From Flavobacteriales bacterium (GTDB lineage: Bacteria > Bacteroidota > Bacteroidia > Flavobacteriales_D > Crocinitomicaceae), in assembly GCA_022361195.1 (NCBI GenBank), contig JAKSBJ010000069.1, positions 1 through 37,481 of the forward strand: a DNA stretch of 37,481 nt, written 5' to 3'. Every line of letters begins with the position of its first letter. Within the stretch, counting starts at the first letter, position 1. Position numbers and translations under genes: made by a program. Below are positions 7,836 through 16,307 of this stretch, piece after piece. Below the pieces are notes generated by a model. That model made no database searches. It was not told where the DNA came from and worked only from the letters and a program-made list of their open reading frames with translations.

Positions 7836-8702
7836 TTAGGTGTTCATGAATTGTTTGGGTGTCAAGCCAGTGTGTTTTTTGAAATACTTAATCATATTCG
7901 TGGTTTCATCAAATCCCATTTGCCAGCTCAATTCATTAATAGTGACATTTTCGGTTCTAAGAACTCGTTTCATTTCTAGAATGATATGGTGGTCTATGAA
8001 TTGTTTCGCACTAAAGTCTGTAAATGCTCTGCATAGGTCGTTTATCTTCTTTTTACTGAAGCCCATTTCCTTAGCGTAAAAGCCTACCTTTTTCTCTTTG
8101 TTATAGTTTTCTTCCAGTAGATTTTTGAGGGATAAAAAGTCGTTATAGGATTTTGGATTTGTTGTTGAATTTGTGATTTTTCGTTCTTGTTCACCTCTAA
8201 GAATAAGCAATTCGAGCATGTTTCTCAAAACCTTTTCGGTATTAAAAACTTCATCTTTCAAATATTCCTGATAAATAGATTTACAGCTTAGTTCAAGAAG
8301 GTTTTCGCCGTTTGTAACTGCCGGGATTTTGGGTGAATGAATATGCGGATTAAATAGATCAATGGATTTTAGTGAGATAGAATTTCCATGTGCCTCAAGA
8401 AATTGTTCGGTAAACAAAATTAGAATACCATCTAATGATTCATCTGTCCCAAATGAGTGGATTTGACCTTTATCTAAAAAGAGTGTGTCTCCAGTGGCAA
8501 TTGGGTATTGATTAAAGTCGACGAAATGGTGTCCTTTTCCTTGAGTGATGTGAAAAACAACATAGAAATTATGTCTTGCAGCGGAGGGAGTGTTCCCATT
8601 CACAGAAAAGGGTTTGATCGATTTAAAGGTAGTGACTTCCAAGTCAAAATCGAATTTACTTTTGGAAGTGTCAAAATCCAATGTTTTAGGATGATTTGGC
8701 AT
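7836..8702 (-). CDS. AraC-family transcriptional regulator with cupin sensor
   Basis: It has 288 residues from the ATG at 8702 (MPNHPKTLDF). The frame continues upstream but that part reads as non-coding promoter DNA. The N-terminal half is a cupin-like ligand domain (YVVFHITQGKGHHFVDFNQYPIATGDTLFLDKGQIHSF). The C-terminal 100 or so residues are the double helix-turn-helix of AraC proteins, with the second motif reading ELSWQMGFDETTNMIKYFKKHTGLTPKQF. It probably senses a small molecule and acts on nearby promoters. The PAD-like lipoprotein gene follows 85 bases later on the same strand and is the obvious candidate target (inference). The pseudouridine synthase gene diverges upstream. Confidence 0.92.
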   Translation of the reverse strand: MPNHPKTLDFDTSKSKFDFDLEVTTFKSIKPFSVNGNTPSAARHNFYVVFHITQGKGHHFVDFNQYPIATGDTLFLDKGQIHSFGTDESLDGILILFTEQFLEAHGNSISLKSIDLFNPHIHSPKIPAVTNGENLLELSCKSIYQEYLKDEVFNTEKVLRNMLELLILRGEQERKITNSTTNPKSYNDFLSLKNLLEENYNKEKKVGFYAKEMGFSKKKINDLCRAFTDFSAKQFIDHHIILEMKRVLRTENVTINELSWQMGFDETTNMIKYFKKHTGLTPKQFMNT

Positions 8703-8800
8703 TGAGTAAAGATGGTAAAAATGAAATCTAAAAGCAAATATGATTAAGTCTCTTGTAAGGATTGCAGTTTGACTAAGAGCTTTTACCAAAAAAGAAAGAC

Positions 8801-8808
8801 TATCTTTG
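8801..8808 (+). promoter_or_regulatory. -7 box of the pseudouridine synthase promoter
   Basis: TATCTTTG is a full match to TAnnTTTG, 21 bases before the ATG at 8830. A nominal in-frame TTG at 8806 lies inside this box, so it cannot be the start codon. Confidence 0.7.
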
Positions 8809-8829
8809 CGCTTCCAATTGAGAAATTGC

Positions 8830-9678
8830 ATGAGTATGAAGAAATCAAACAACAACCGTGGGAACGGTAAACAAGGGCACCGAAAAGGAGGTTTTCAAAA
8901 AAAGAATCAAAAGGATTTTGATAATCGTTTTAAGAAGAAAAAAGGTGATCCTCTACCATCCTTTTCCGAAGATGTTCGATTGAATAAGTTTTTGGCCAAT
9001 GCCGGGATTTGTTCGAGAAGAGAAGCAGATGTTTTGATTAAAACCGGGGTGGTTGAAGTCAATGGTAAAATCATTACCGAAATGGGCTTTAAAGTAAAAC
9101 CTGGTGATGAAGTTCGTTATGACGGAGTCATCGTTCAGACTGAGAAAAAGCAATACGTTTTATTGAATAAACCAAAGGATTTTATCACTACAATGGATGA
9201 TCCTTATGGGCGAAGAACCGTTTTACAGCTGGTAAGAAATGCCTGTAAAGAGCGTATTTATCCAGTTGGTCGTTTAGATAGAAACACGACGGGACTTTTG
9301 CTTTTTACCAATGATGGTGATTTGGCAAAGCGATTGACACACCCACGTTATGAGGTTAAAAAAATCTACCATGCCGAATTAGATAAACCAATTTCTTCTT
9401 CACACATCGAGGCCGTGCTTGCAGGAGTTGAATTGGATGATGGATCATATGTGAAGGCTGACAAAGCTGAGATTATCAAAGACTCCAAAAACAAAGAGGT
9501 AGGTCTCGAATTGCATTCGGGAAAAAACAGAGTAGTTCGCCGAATTTTTGAATCCATTGGTTTTGAAGTTAAACGTCTGGACAGAGTTCAGTTTGCCAGT
9601 TTAACTAAAAAAGATCTACCACGCGGAACCTGGCGTCATCTTACAAAAAAAGAAGTTGACTTCTTGAAGATGAAGTAA
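8830..9678 (+). CDS. Ribosomal large-subunit pseudouridine synthase, RsuA/RluB/RluF family
   Basis: It isomerises a specific uridine of ribosomal RNA to pseudouridine. The protein has 282 residues from the ATG at 8830 (Met 3 is an alternative). The first 45 residues are a low-complexity basic tail rich in Lys, Asn, Gly and Arg. An S4 RNA-binding domain follows (49-100; VRLNKFLANAGICSRREAD). The catalytic domain has LLNKP, PVGRLDRNTTGLLLF with the nucleophile Asp150, and the closing KNRVVRRIFESIGFEVKRLDRV. RluB, with 23S target U2605 in E. coli numbering, is the likeliest subfamily, but RluE, RluF or RsuA cannot be excluded. The basic N-terminal extension is common in Bacteroidota members, as I recall. 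Confidence 0.92.
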   Translation: MSMKKSNNNRGNGKQGHRKGGFQKKNQKDFDNRFKKKKGDPLPSFSEDVRLNKFLANAGICSRREADVLIKTGVVEVNGKIITEMGFKVKPGDEVRYDGVIVQTEKKQYVLLNKPKDFITTMDDPYGRRTVLQLVRNACKERIYPVGRLDRNTTGLLLFTNDGDLAKRLTHPRYEVKKIYHAELDKPISSSHIEAVLAGVELDDGSYVKADKAEIIKDSKNKEVGLELHSGKNRVVRRIFESIGFEVKRLDRVQFASLTKKDLPRGTWRHLTKKEVDFLKMK

Positions 9679-9693
9679 TTAGTAACTTGCTCT

Positions 9694-10509
9694 CTACTTA
9701 TTAATAGCATATTCGTAAACTGTAATTTGGCTTTCAACCACTTTCAGTTTTATCCAGCCCAATTTTGTCTTATCATCCAGGGTCAATTTAAAACCTATGT
9801 AGGTAAGTTCATCAAAAGGAAAATTGTAATGATCAATCAAAGATGGAGAATAGGTCCCCCAAAAAATACTGTCTCCTTCGCTGGCTGTAGTTTGCATATG
9901 TGCATCACCTGCCAAATGAAAGTTTTCTCCAAAAATGGATTCTTCACTAAATGCGGAAGAAGTATTTAATTCATCGCCTGTGCTAAAAGATTGTACGTAA
10001 TTGATGTTTTTGGTTGTGGTTGAATCAAAATCTTCTAAGTAATCCGTACTTTCTTTGATGGTGGTAACATGAGCTGTAAAATCACCAAATCCAGCATAAT
10101 ACCAATGGTTTTCGGAAGTCTCTAATGTTGTTTTATGGTAGTGTAATTCCTCAACTGTTTCAAAAGCGAAGGTTAAATCAGCTGATTGACTTACAAGCTT
10201 ATTCTTAAAAGAAGAACCCCAGGCCGGAGAATGATTTTTGGATAAGTTAAAAAGTACCTCCTTGCCACAAAGTTGTGTAACATCAAGCGTTTTGTCATTG
10301 TTTTGATAATCGTCAATTTCTAAAACTGGATCTAAAGTATAAACCGTAACATCCTCTGAAGTTTCACCAATGGTAATACTTGAATAAGAGGTTTCATTAA
10401 ATTCATCATCACAGTCGGGATAAACAACAGTTGGAGTGACATCTGATTTTTTACAAGAAATTTGGCTAAGAGTTAAAGGGACAAAGAGTAGAATAAGTAG
10501 TTTTTTCAT
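9694..10509 (-). CDS. Hypothetical lipoprotein
   Basis: It has 271 residues. The lipoprotein signal ends at Cys19 (SQISCKK). The body is rich in Ser, Thr and acidic residues with predicted beta structure. The C-terminal part (YIGFKLTLDDKTKLGWIKLKVVESQITVYEYAINK) has the 'GFKL...GWIKL...I.EYA' pattern I have seen in other Bacteroidota surface proteins of unknown function. There are no enzyme motifs. It converges with the pseudouridine synthase gene with 15 bases between them and no terminator visible. The next minus-strand gene upstream ends 71 bases away. Confidence 0.75.
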   Translation of the reverse strand: MKKLLILLFVPLTLSQISCKKSDVTPTVVYPDCDDEFNETSYSSITIGETSEDVTVYTLDPVLEIDDYQNNDKTLDVTQLCGKEVLFNLSKNHSPAWGSSFKNKLVSQSADLTFAFETVEELHYHKTTLETSENHWYYAGFGDFTAHVTTIKESTDYLEDFDSTTTKNINYVQSFSTGDELNTSSAFSEESIFGENFHLAGDAHMQTTASEGDSIFWGTYSPSLIDHYNFPFDELTYIGFKLTLDDKTKLGWIKLKVVESQITVYEYAINK

Positions 10510-10580
10510 TTCAAAAGTTATAGAGTGTTAATGCTATTCTATAACACGCTCTTTTTTAATAAGAGGTTGGAAATAAGTGA

Positions 10581-12149
10581 TTATTTATGCGAAATTCGAA
10601 ATAAGCCATATTGGTTCTTTCCTTTATAAGTCCATGCTATAATTTCGTTGTTATCCATAACTCTTAAATTATAGCTGAGTTTATATGGAGTAAAGGATTC
10701 ATATTCCTTTGTTGCATAGTCAATGATTCCCTCACGACTTTTAGAATCACCATCAACTTTGACGACTACAAGGGCCTTGTTTTTTTTCTTGGTTGGATTA
10801 CGTTTTATTCCTTTTTCCGGATCGATAGAAATAATATTTTCTCGGTGATCATTAAAGAAAATGTAAGGTTTGTTGTTTACGGAAATAGCCCTAAAACCTG
10901 TGAATTTGTATCTTGATTTAGCGAACTTATTCACCTTTACATTACTAATAATTTCACCATCTTTTATTGTTGTAATGATCAAGTCCGTTCGATAATAGGT
11001 GTATTTTGTTGTTGTACGTCCATTTGCATCTGTAGTAGTGGTGACTTCTACCCAGTTTTTTTCTCCGATCAATGAAATTGAGCCATTTTCATGCTTTAGG
11101 ACCCTTATGACATCCATCTTAGTGGCTCCTTGCTCATGACCTTTGGCAGATGCTTTGTCAAATCGTTCCTGATCTTTTTGAGATTCACCATCTTTTAATA
11201 ATTCATTAGAAAATTCTTTGTGTACTTCATTGATTTCATCTCCTGTTTTTGGATCTATTGTAACAGAATAAACTCCTTCAAGAGTAAGGCTACTACCTTC
11301 GTAATAGTAACCACTTAGGATGTAGTTTTGATCAGCAGTTTTTGTAATGGAGACTCCAGATGGTGTGTAGTTTTTAAATTCGTAGAAAATGGGATCTATA
11401 CCATCTTCCGAAATCAATAGAAATTCAATTTTATTCGGTTCTCCCGGTTCATAAGAGAACCATTTTCCTTTCCCAGCTTTTGAAACAGCTAAACTTAGTA
11501 CTCCATCATTTGCTAAGAAAAACTTTCGAATGGTCTTGCCGCTGATATCCAAATCTTCTTGTTGCCACATTAACTCCAACGACTCATCAAAGATGTAGCA
11601 ATAAAATTTTCGCACTTTGGTCTTTCGGTCATATGTGGTGTAGTGGGTTGAAATGTATTGATCATTAGCGGAAACGGTAAACCGTATGTTGATGTCGCGT
11701 CTTCTTTTAACATTTTCAAATGTGATGAAATTCCGAGGTTTACTTACCGTCATCATTTCCACATCTAAAAGCTGTGAGTAATAATTTAGGGTATTCGTTG
11801 GAGAATCATGCTTCGAGCTGATTATGAAAAAATTGTCTCCTAATTTCACGAACTGCGGTGATCCGTAATTTTCAATATCCAAATCATCAGAGATATTCTT
11901 TACCTCTATCAATTTTAAGCCCTGATCGTATTTTTCAAGTAGATAATGCCAGCCTCCTGGACCTCTAATAACTTCTTTTCGAATGACATAATATTCTCCT
12001 TCTTTTTGAAAGAGACTTATCAATTGAGACTCTTTGGAATGAACTAGAGAAATGTCTCCCCAGCTTAAGTTAAAATCGTTGGACATTTTTTGAGCCTGTG
12101 CAGAACCACACAGCAAAAGGAATAAAAGCAGTTGCTTTAGCAATTTCAT
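10581..12149 (-). CDS. Hypothetical exported protein, probable beta-propeller-like repeats
   Basis: It has 522 residues from the ATG at 12149 (MKLLKQLLLFLLLCGSAQAQ, a good signal peptide). The frame extends to 12194, but those 15 residues precede the signal and are unlikely to be translated. The mature protein is beta-rich, with repeated short strands separated by turns (for instance YVIRKEVIRGPGGWHYLLEKYDQGLKLIEVKN and QYISTHYTTYDRKTKVRKFYCYIFDESLELMWQ), which suggests propeller blades. That is an inference. There is no T9SS sorting domain, lipobox or catalytic motif. I do not recognise the family. Confidence 0.7.
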   Translation of the reverse strand: MKLLKQLLLFLLLCGSAQAQKMSNDFNLSWGDISLVHSKESQLISLFQKEGEYYVIRKEVIRGPGGWHYLLEKYDQGLKLIEVKNISDDLDIENYGSPQFVKLGDNFFIISSKHDSPTNTLNYYSQLLDVEMMTVSKPRNFITFENVKRRRDINIRFTVSANDQYISTHYTTYDRKTKVRKFYCYIFDESLELMWQQEDLDISGKTIRKFFLANDGVLSLAVSKAGKGKWFSYEPGEPNKIEFLLISEDGIDPIFYEFKNYTPSGVSITKTADQNYILSGYYYEGSSLTLEGVYSVTIDPKTGDEINEVHKEFSNELLKDGESQKDQERFDKASAKGHEQGATKMDVIRVLKHENGSISLIGEKNWVEVTTTTDANGRTTTKYTYYRTDLIITTIKDGEIISNVKVNKFAKSRYKFTGFRAISVNNKPYIFFNDHRENIISIDPEKGIKRNPTKKKNKALVVVKVDGDSKSREGIIDYATKEYESFTPYKLSYNLRVMDNNEIIAWTYKGKNQYGLFRISHK

Positions 12150-12267
12150 AGTTTGTAAAATTTTAAGTCTAAAAGTTTGTGATATCTTGAACAAAGATGT
12201 GTTTTCTTTTTAGAAAGATTCTGATTCCGATTAGTTTATATCAGAAAATCCATGAAATGTTTTTTAC

Positions 12268-12693
12268 TTATTGGCTAAGAGGTGGATAAAAATCTTGTAG
12301 TTTTTTCCATGAAATTTCAATGATTTCGCGAAGTACAACTGTATCTACATGTTCAAGCTTGTTAATGTATAAACATGATTTGCCAGTTTTAAACTTTCCA
12401 AGCTTTTCCATAAGCTCAGGAAACTTTTCATAACCTGTCATGATGTGAATGGAAATGTTTTGTTTACGAGGCGAAAAACCCATTAAGTACCATTTGGCAA
12501 TTCCTTTGGCAGTGGAATATTGGTATTCTCCAAAACCAACTGTGTGATGACTCCATAGCTGCGGAGTTTTACCACTAATCTCAGACATCCATGCTAGCAA
12601 TAACTTGCAATCTGATTTTTGAACAGAATTCTCGATCTGCTCAATGAACTCCTGCACACTATTCTGAGTAGGTTTGGTTTTTAAAACGCTCAT
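12268..12693 (-). CDS. DUF1801 (YdhG-like) domain protein
   Basis: It has 141 residues, essentially one DUF1801 domain. Recognisable landmarks are LWSHHTVGFGEYQYSTAKG, WYLMGFSPRKQNISIHIM and LGKFKTGKSCLYINKLEHVD. The fold is a small alpha/beta cytosolic domain related to YdhG/IspU-like proteins, with no established function. There is no signal peptide. It stands alone, with over 90 bases on both sides. Confidence 0.88.
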   Translation of the reverse strand: MSVLKTKPTQNSVQEFIEQIENSVQKSDCKLLLAWMSEISGKTPQLWSHHTVGFGEYQYSTAKGIAKWYLMGFSPRKQNISIHIMTGYEKFPELMEKLGKFKTGKSCLYINKLEHVDTVVLREIIEISWKKLQDFYPPLSQ

Positions 12694-12741
12694 TGTATTT
12701 GCTATTATACAGGCTTAAAGTACAAAGATTTTGCGTTTCAA

Positions 12742-12780
12742 AAACGGAAAAACCAGATGAGTGTTTTGACCCATCTGGTT
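12742..12780 (-). terminator. Terminator of the small membrane protein gene
   Basis: AACCAGATG (12751-12759) pairs with CATCTGGTT (12772-12780) over 9 bp. On the minus strand the stem is followed by T-rich sequence. It lies 16 bases past the stop at 12796. Confidence 0.8.
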
Positions 12781-12795
12781 GAATTTAAACTTAAA

Positions 12796-13050
12796 CTATT
12801 TTTGATTAAGTGCTTTTGCCTCGCGATAACCATCAATTGCAAAACAAGTATTTGCGACAAATACCGAGGCGAACATAATACCATAAAGGGTCATGTCAAT
12901 TTCTTGTATTTGAAGTTCAACATAAGTTAAACCTATCGCTGCTACAGTCCAGAATACACCTAGTAAGGGACGCTTACCATTGTAAATGTAGCCGGGGCCC
13001 ATAAAGAAGAAGTTAAGTAGTGTTGAAATCCACGGTTTTTTCATTGTCAT
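12796..13050 (-). CDS. Small integral membrane protein
   Basis: It has 84 residues with two or three hydrophobic segments. The N-terminus (KKPWISTLLNFFFMGPGYIYNGKRPLLGVFW) is of the 'lots of Pro/Gly, Gly-x-x-Tyr-x-Gly-K' type seen in TM2-like and related small membrane proteins. The second segment is about 52-71 (MTLYGIMFASVFVANTCFAI). Met 1 and Met 3 are both possible starts. It lies 43 bases behind the HxlR regulator gene on the same strand and has its own terminator, so it may be its regulatory target. Function is unknown. Confidence 0.7.
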   Translation of the reverse strand: MTMKKPWISTLLNFFFMGPGYIYNGKRPLLGVFWTVAAIGLTYVELQIQEIDMTLYGIMFASVFVANTCFAIDGYREAKALNQK

Positions 13051-13093
13051 TGTTTATTGGTTCAAAACAATGATAAAGTATGTCGGAAAAAAA

Positions 13094-13504
13094 CTATGTT
13101 ACCGATTGGTAACTACTGGTGGCAAGTTGGTCGCTTTGAAAATGTTCCTCCCCCCAATAAAAGAGTTCGATTAAGAGTGGAACAATCGATTGTCCTCGTT
13201 GACTTAAGCGATAATATGTTTTGTCCTGTTCTTGAAGTTTTTCAATCATTCCAAGGTTTTGAAGACTGGATAAATGTTCACTCAACACTTTAGAACTTAA
13301 AAAATGATCAACTCTCTTATCATAATACACCACAGCATCTTGTACGCGAAGCATTAATTCATTAAAACGAAGTGGCTCATCTTGGAGTTGATATAAGATA
13401 GACCCTCTCCATTTTCCTCCTACAACCCGTAGTGCTAATTCTACAGGACAAACCACATTTTTTTTGAGATTTTCTAATTCCTTATTGTCGAGTTTATTTT
13501 CCAT
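13094..13504 (-). CDS. HxlR-family winged-helix regulator with an insertion
   Basis: It has 136 residues. The N-terminal CPVELALRVVGGKWRGSILYQL is the HxlR signature. Cys19 sits where redox- and quinone-sensing members (YodB, HypR) keep their reactive cysteine. The wing and dimer helix (YYRLSQRGQSIVPLLIELFYWGEEH) are present. Between RFNELMLRV and LSSKVLSEHL there are about ten to twelve extra residues (QDAVVYYDKRVDHF) compared with the usual short turn before the recognition helix. The gene follows the HAD phosphatase with 14 bases between them, so they probably share a transcript. A near-consensus -7 box (AATCTTTG on the minus strand, 13510-13517) lies five bases before its start. Confidence 0.88.
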   Translation of the reverse strand: MENKLDNKELENLKKNVVCPVELALRVVGGKWRGSILYQLQDEPLRFNELMLRVQDAVVYYDKRVDHFLSSKVLSEHLSSLQNLGMIEKLQEQDKTYYRLSQRGQSIVPLLIELFYWGEEHFQSDQLATSSYQSVT

Positions 13505-13518
13505 CTAACCAAAGATTT

Positions 13519-14178
13519 CTACTCCCATAAGGTACGGATTTCTGTCAGATTCAGCTCATTTAAATTATCCAAAACCACGTCGGCAATAGCCAAACGAGGA
13601 TCATGTTGATGACTTTTTTCAGGAATACCAATTACTTTCATTCGAGCTGCCTTGGCTGCAATAATTCCATTAAATGAGTCCTCTATAACCAGGTTGTTTA
13701 AGTGTGAAACCTCTAATTTTTCTGCACAGCTCATAAAAACAGCTGGGTGGGGTTTACCATGAATTTCGTATTGGGCTGAGTGAACAGCATCAAAATAAGT
13801 TGCGATCTCTAATTTATCCAAAACTACATCCACAATTCGTTGATCAGAGGAAGTGGCTAATCCAATTTTTAATCCGGCAGATTTGATGGTTTCAAGAGCA
13901 TTATGAACCCCCTCCAAAGCTTTTCCTTGGGCATGAATTTCCCGAATTAGAATGTCGACAATATCTGTGCTCACTTCTTCTACACTCTTGTTCGTCCATC
14001 CTACTTTACGGTGCCACATTTTAACCACTTCGTCAATTCTGAGTCCAACTGTTTCTTCACAGTCGGTATGGGTTAAATCCAATCCAACTTTTGCAAATCC
14101 TTCCACTTCGGCAATTTTCCAAAGCGGTTCTGAGTCAATTAAGACTCCGTCCATATCAAAAATCACTGCTTCTAACAT
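13519..14178 (-). CDS. HAD-superfamily sugar-phosphatase, HxpB (YniC)-like
   Basis: It has 219 residues. The HAD motif I DMDGVLIDSEP has nucleophile Asp8 and acid/base Asp10. Motif II is LATSSD, motif III the Lys of GKPHP and motif IV IEDSFNGIIAAKAARM. The cap region and the GLRIDEVV segment resemble E. coli YniC/HxpB, which dephosphorylates 2-deoxyglucose-6-phosphate and other hexose phosphates. The exact substrate here is inferred. It is transcribed together with the HxlR regulator downstream. A consensus -7 box ends four bases before the ATG. Confidence 0.9.
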   Translation of the reverse strand: MLEAVIFDMDGVLIDSEPLWKIAEVEGFAKVGLDLTHTDCEETVGLRIDEVVKMWHRKVGWTNKSVEEVSTDIVDILIREIHAQGKALEGVHNALETIKSAGLKIGLATSSDQRIVDVVLDKLEIATYFDAVHSAQYEIHGKPHPAVFMSCAEKLEVSHLNNLVIEDSFNGIIAAKAARMKVIGIPEKSHQHDPRLAIADVVLDNLNELNLTEIRTLWE

Positions 14179-14182
14179 GCGC

Positions 14183-14190
14183 CAAAGATA
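14183..14190 (-). promoter_or_regulatory. -7 box abutting the HAD phosphatase start
   Basis: On the minus strand TATCTTTG is followed by GCGC and then the ATG at 14178. The spacing implies a leaderless transcript. A TTTG lies 16 bases further upstream (minus-strand sense) and may serve as the -33 element. Confidence 0.6.
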
Positions 14191-14293
14191 AAGTCCAAAA
14201 TCGAATCAAAGCAGAAGAAGTTAAATTAAGGTGTATTACTGAATTGAAAAGCTGTAAGAAATGTTATTTTTAAAGTGTTAAACCATTTAAACA

Positions 14294-15304
14294 ATGAAAA
14301 GAATTCTTTTTTTATTACTCCTGCTTGGGCCAATAGTGGGTACAGCACAAACAGCTAAAGATTATTTTGACAAAGGCTATAATAGTTATACGGCAAAGAA
14401 ATATGCTGAGGCAATTGAGTTTTATGATAAAGCAATTGCTTTAAGAGATGATGATCCGAATGTTTATTTTAATAGAGGATTGGCAAAGTTCTATTTGGCT
14501 CAATACTCAGGAGCCATTGACGATTTTAGTGAAACGATAAAACTGTCTCCTAATGATTATGAAGCCTATTATAATAGAGGTTATTCAAAGTCCGAATTGG
14601 GGAATGATTACGGAGCGATTAGCGATTATGAAAAAGTATTGGAGATTAACCCTAACTATAAATCGGCTTGGTTTGAGTTAGCTTATTTGGAGGCAGAGCT
14701 TGAAAAGTATGCAAAAGCCAAGGAACATTATAGTCGTTATTTAGAGCTGAATCCTACAAGTATCAATGCTTATTTTAACCGTGGTTTAGCAAATAAAAAA
14801 TTGAAAAACTATACTGCGGCAATGGATGACTTTTCAAAGACACTTGAATTGGATGCGGAGTATGGTGAGGCTTATTTCCAATTGGGATTTTGCCTGGCCA
14901 AGTTAAGTAGGCACCGAGACGCGATTGAAAATTATACGAAATATATAAGCTATTATCCTGAGGATGTAAAGGCGTATTATAATCGTGGAATTTCTTATGA
15001 TGATTCAGGTGATAAGGCTTTGGCAAAAAATGACTATAAAAAGGCAATAGAAATGAAGCCAACTTATGGGAATGCCCATTTTAATTTGGCGTTGCTTTAT
15101 TATGACGAAGGAAGCTATCGCCTGGCAATGGATCATTATAGTAGTGTCATTGAACAAGAACCTGAGGCTTGGGATGCTTATCAGGAAAGAGCCTGGTGTA
15201 AACATGCTTTAGGAATGTCTAATGAAGCTTGTGCCGATTGGGAAAAAGCGCATGAATTTGGTTCCAAAACAGCCTTAAACTCGATTGAGAAACATTGTAA
15301 GTAA
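14294..15304 (+). CDS. Exported TPR-repeat protein
   Basis: It has 336 residues: a signal peptide (1-19, MKRILFLLLLLGPIVGTAQ) followed by nine nearly exact 34-residue tetratricopeptide repeats running almost to the end. Typical repeat text is VYFNRGLAKFYLAQYSGAIDDF. The repeats form a superhelical protein-binding scaffold in the periplasm or at the outer membrane. There is no enzyme domain and no sorting tail. Its partner cannot be read from sequence. The gene is monocistronic and converges with comF, with a single base between the two stop codons. Confidence 0.9.
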   Translation: MKRILFLLLLLGPIVGTAQTAKDYFDKGYNSYTAKKYAEAIEFYDKAIALRDDDPNVYFNRGLAKFYLAQYSGAIDDFSETIKLSPNDYEAYYNRGYSKSELGNDYGAISDYEKVLEINPNYKSAWFELAYLEAELEKYAKAKEHYSRYLELNPTSINAYFNRGLANKKLKNYTAAMDDFSKTLELDAEYGEAYFQLGFCLAKLSRHRDAIENYTKYISYYPEDVKAYYNRGISYDDSGDKALAKNDYKKAIEMKPTYGNAHFNLALLYYDEGSYRLAMDHYSSVIEQEPEAWDAYQERAWCKHALGMSNEACADWEKAHEFGSKTALNSIEKHCK

Positions 15305-15305
15305 A

Positions 15306-16001
15306 CTACAGCCGAACGGCCAGAGTAGCAACGCTTACTTTTACATTTTGTCCTTCTAATAAACTCATTGCACAGGACTCCAGTGTAGCTCCTGTAGTTA
15401 ATACATCGTCTACCAGTAAAACATGTTTATTGGAAATGGTCGTTGCTTGATTAAGCTCGAAGATGGATCGAACATTGTCCCAACGATCGTATTTGGTCAT
15501 CTGAGTTTGTGATAAAGTATGTGCCGTTCGTTTAACACATTTTGTGTTGATCGGTAGGTTTAATTTGTCTGCAATTCCTTTGGCAATAATTTTACTTTGG
15601 TTAAACCCACGCTTGCGTTCTTTTTTAGGGTGGAGTGGAAGAGGAATGATCAAATCAATGGTCGAATCCGAAATTTGCTCAGCGAGGAGTTGACCGTAAA
15701 ACTGCCCCATCTTTAGTTTTCGTTTATACTTGATTTCATGAAGTAATTGCTGAACTTGATTTCCCTTTTGGTAATTGAATAAGCTGTACACTCCTTCAAT
15801 TGGAATCCTTCCCCAAAAAATCTTTTCGGCTTGTTTTGCCTCTATACTCTTGTGTTCGATAAAAGGGAGGTCATATGAGCAGGGTAGACAAACGTAGTGC
15901 TCTTCAATTGAAAGCTCCTTTTGGCATAAACAACACTGTTTAGGATAAAGAATACCAACAGTAGATGAGGTGATGGTATGAACACTTTTTCGCAGATTCA
16001 A
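15306..16001 (-). CDS. comF: ComF-family phosphoribosyltransferase-like protein
   Basis: It has 231 residues. An N-terminal zinc-ribbon-like cluster (Cys23, Cys24, Cys26, Cys38, Cys41) is followed by a type I phosphoribosyltransferase domain whose PRPP motif VLLVDDVLTTGAT is at 194-206; KERKRGFNQSKIIAKGIA is also typical. ComF is needed for DNA uptake in competent bacteria, but Bacteroidota members are not proven to act so. The start appears to be TTG at 16001, since no in-frame ATG precedes the zinc cluster. It converges with the TPR gene and diverges from nrdB across a long intergenic gap. Confidence 0.9.
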   Translation of the reverse strand: MNLRKSVHTITSSTVGILYPKQCCLCQKELSIEEHYVCLPCSYDLPFIEHKSIEAKQAEKIFWGRIPIEGVYSLFNYQKGNQVQQLLHEIKYKRKLKMGQFYGQLLAEQISDSTIDLIIPLPLHPKKERKRGFNQSKIIAKGIADKLNLPINTKCVKRTAHTLSQTQMTKYDRWDNVRSIFELNQATTISNKHVLLVDDVLTTGATLESCAMSLLEGQNVKVSVATLAVRL

Positions 16002-16178
16002 TATAACGTATTTGGGTTAAAATGTAAAGGTGAAAATACAGAATTTTTGACAATTAATTGTGGAAAAATTAAATGTTAATAACACTTGTGTTGAACATGC
16101 TCTTTTCTGTAAATTGTGAGTCCGGTTCGCAGTAAAATTTAACCTAAACCAAAGCAATAAAAGGGGAGTTAAAAAATG

Positions 16179-16200
16179 ATTGCTATGCACGCATAGTAAT
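16179..16200 (+). other. Stable short hairpin in the nrd leader region
   Basis: ATTGCTATG (16179-16187) pairs with CATAGTAAT (16192-16200), including one G-T pair, around a four-base CACG loop. No T run follows, so it is not a terminator. The purine-rich flanks could be part of a larger RNA fold. Confidence 0.5.
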
Positions 16201-16307
16201 TAGGGGTGGAATCGGCTAAAAAAAAGACGTTGCTCGGAAAGTACCGTAAATAAAGGAGTAGAGAAGGTTTTGTTAATAACTATGGGGTGATTGTGAATTA
16301 AATTTGA

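Noticed and set aside
8806..8829. In-frame TTG extension of the pseudouridine synthase
   Set aside because: The TTG lies within the TATCTTTG promoter box, so it would not be in the transcript. The ATG at 8830 was used.
8703..8855. 51-residue N-terminal extension of the AraC regulator frame
   Set aside because: It overlaps the divergent promoter region, is hydrophobic and unlike AraC proteins. The ATG at 8702 begins the cupin domain sensibly.
13057..13293. Plus-strand frame of 78 codons opposite the HxlR gene
   Set aside because: It is antisense to a well-conserved regulator, has no ribosome-binding site, and its protein has no domain character.
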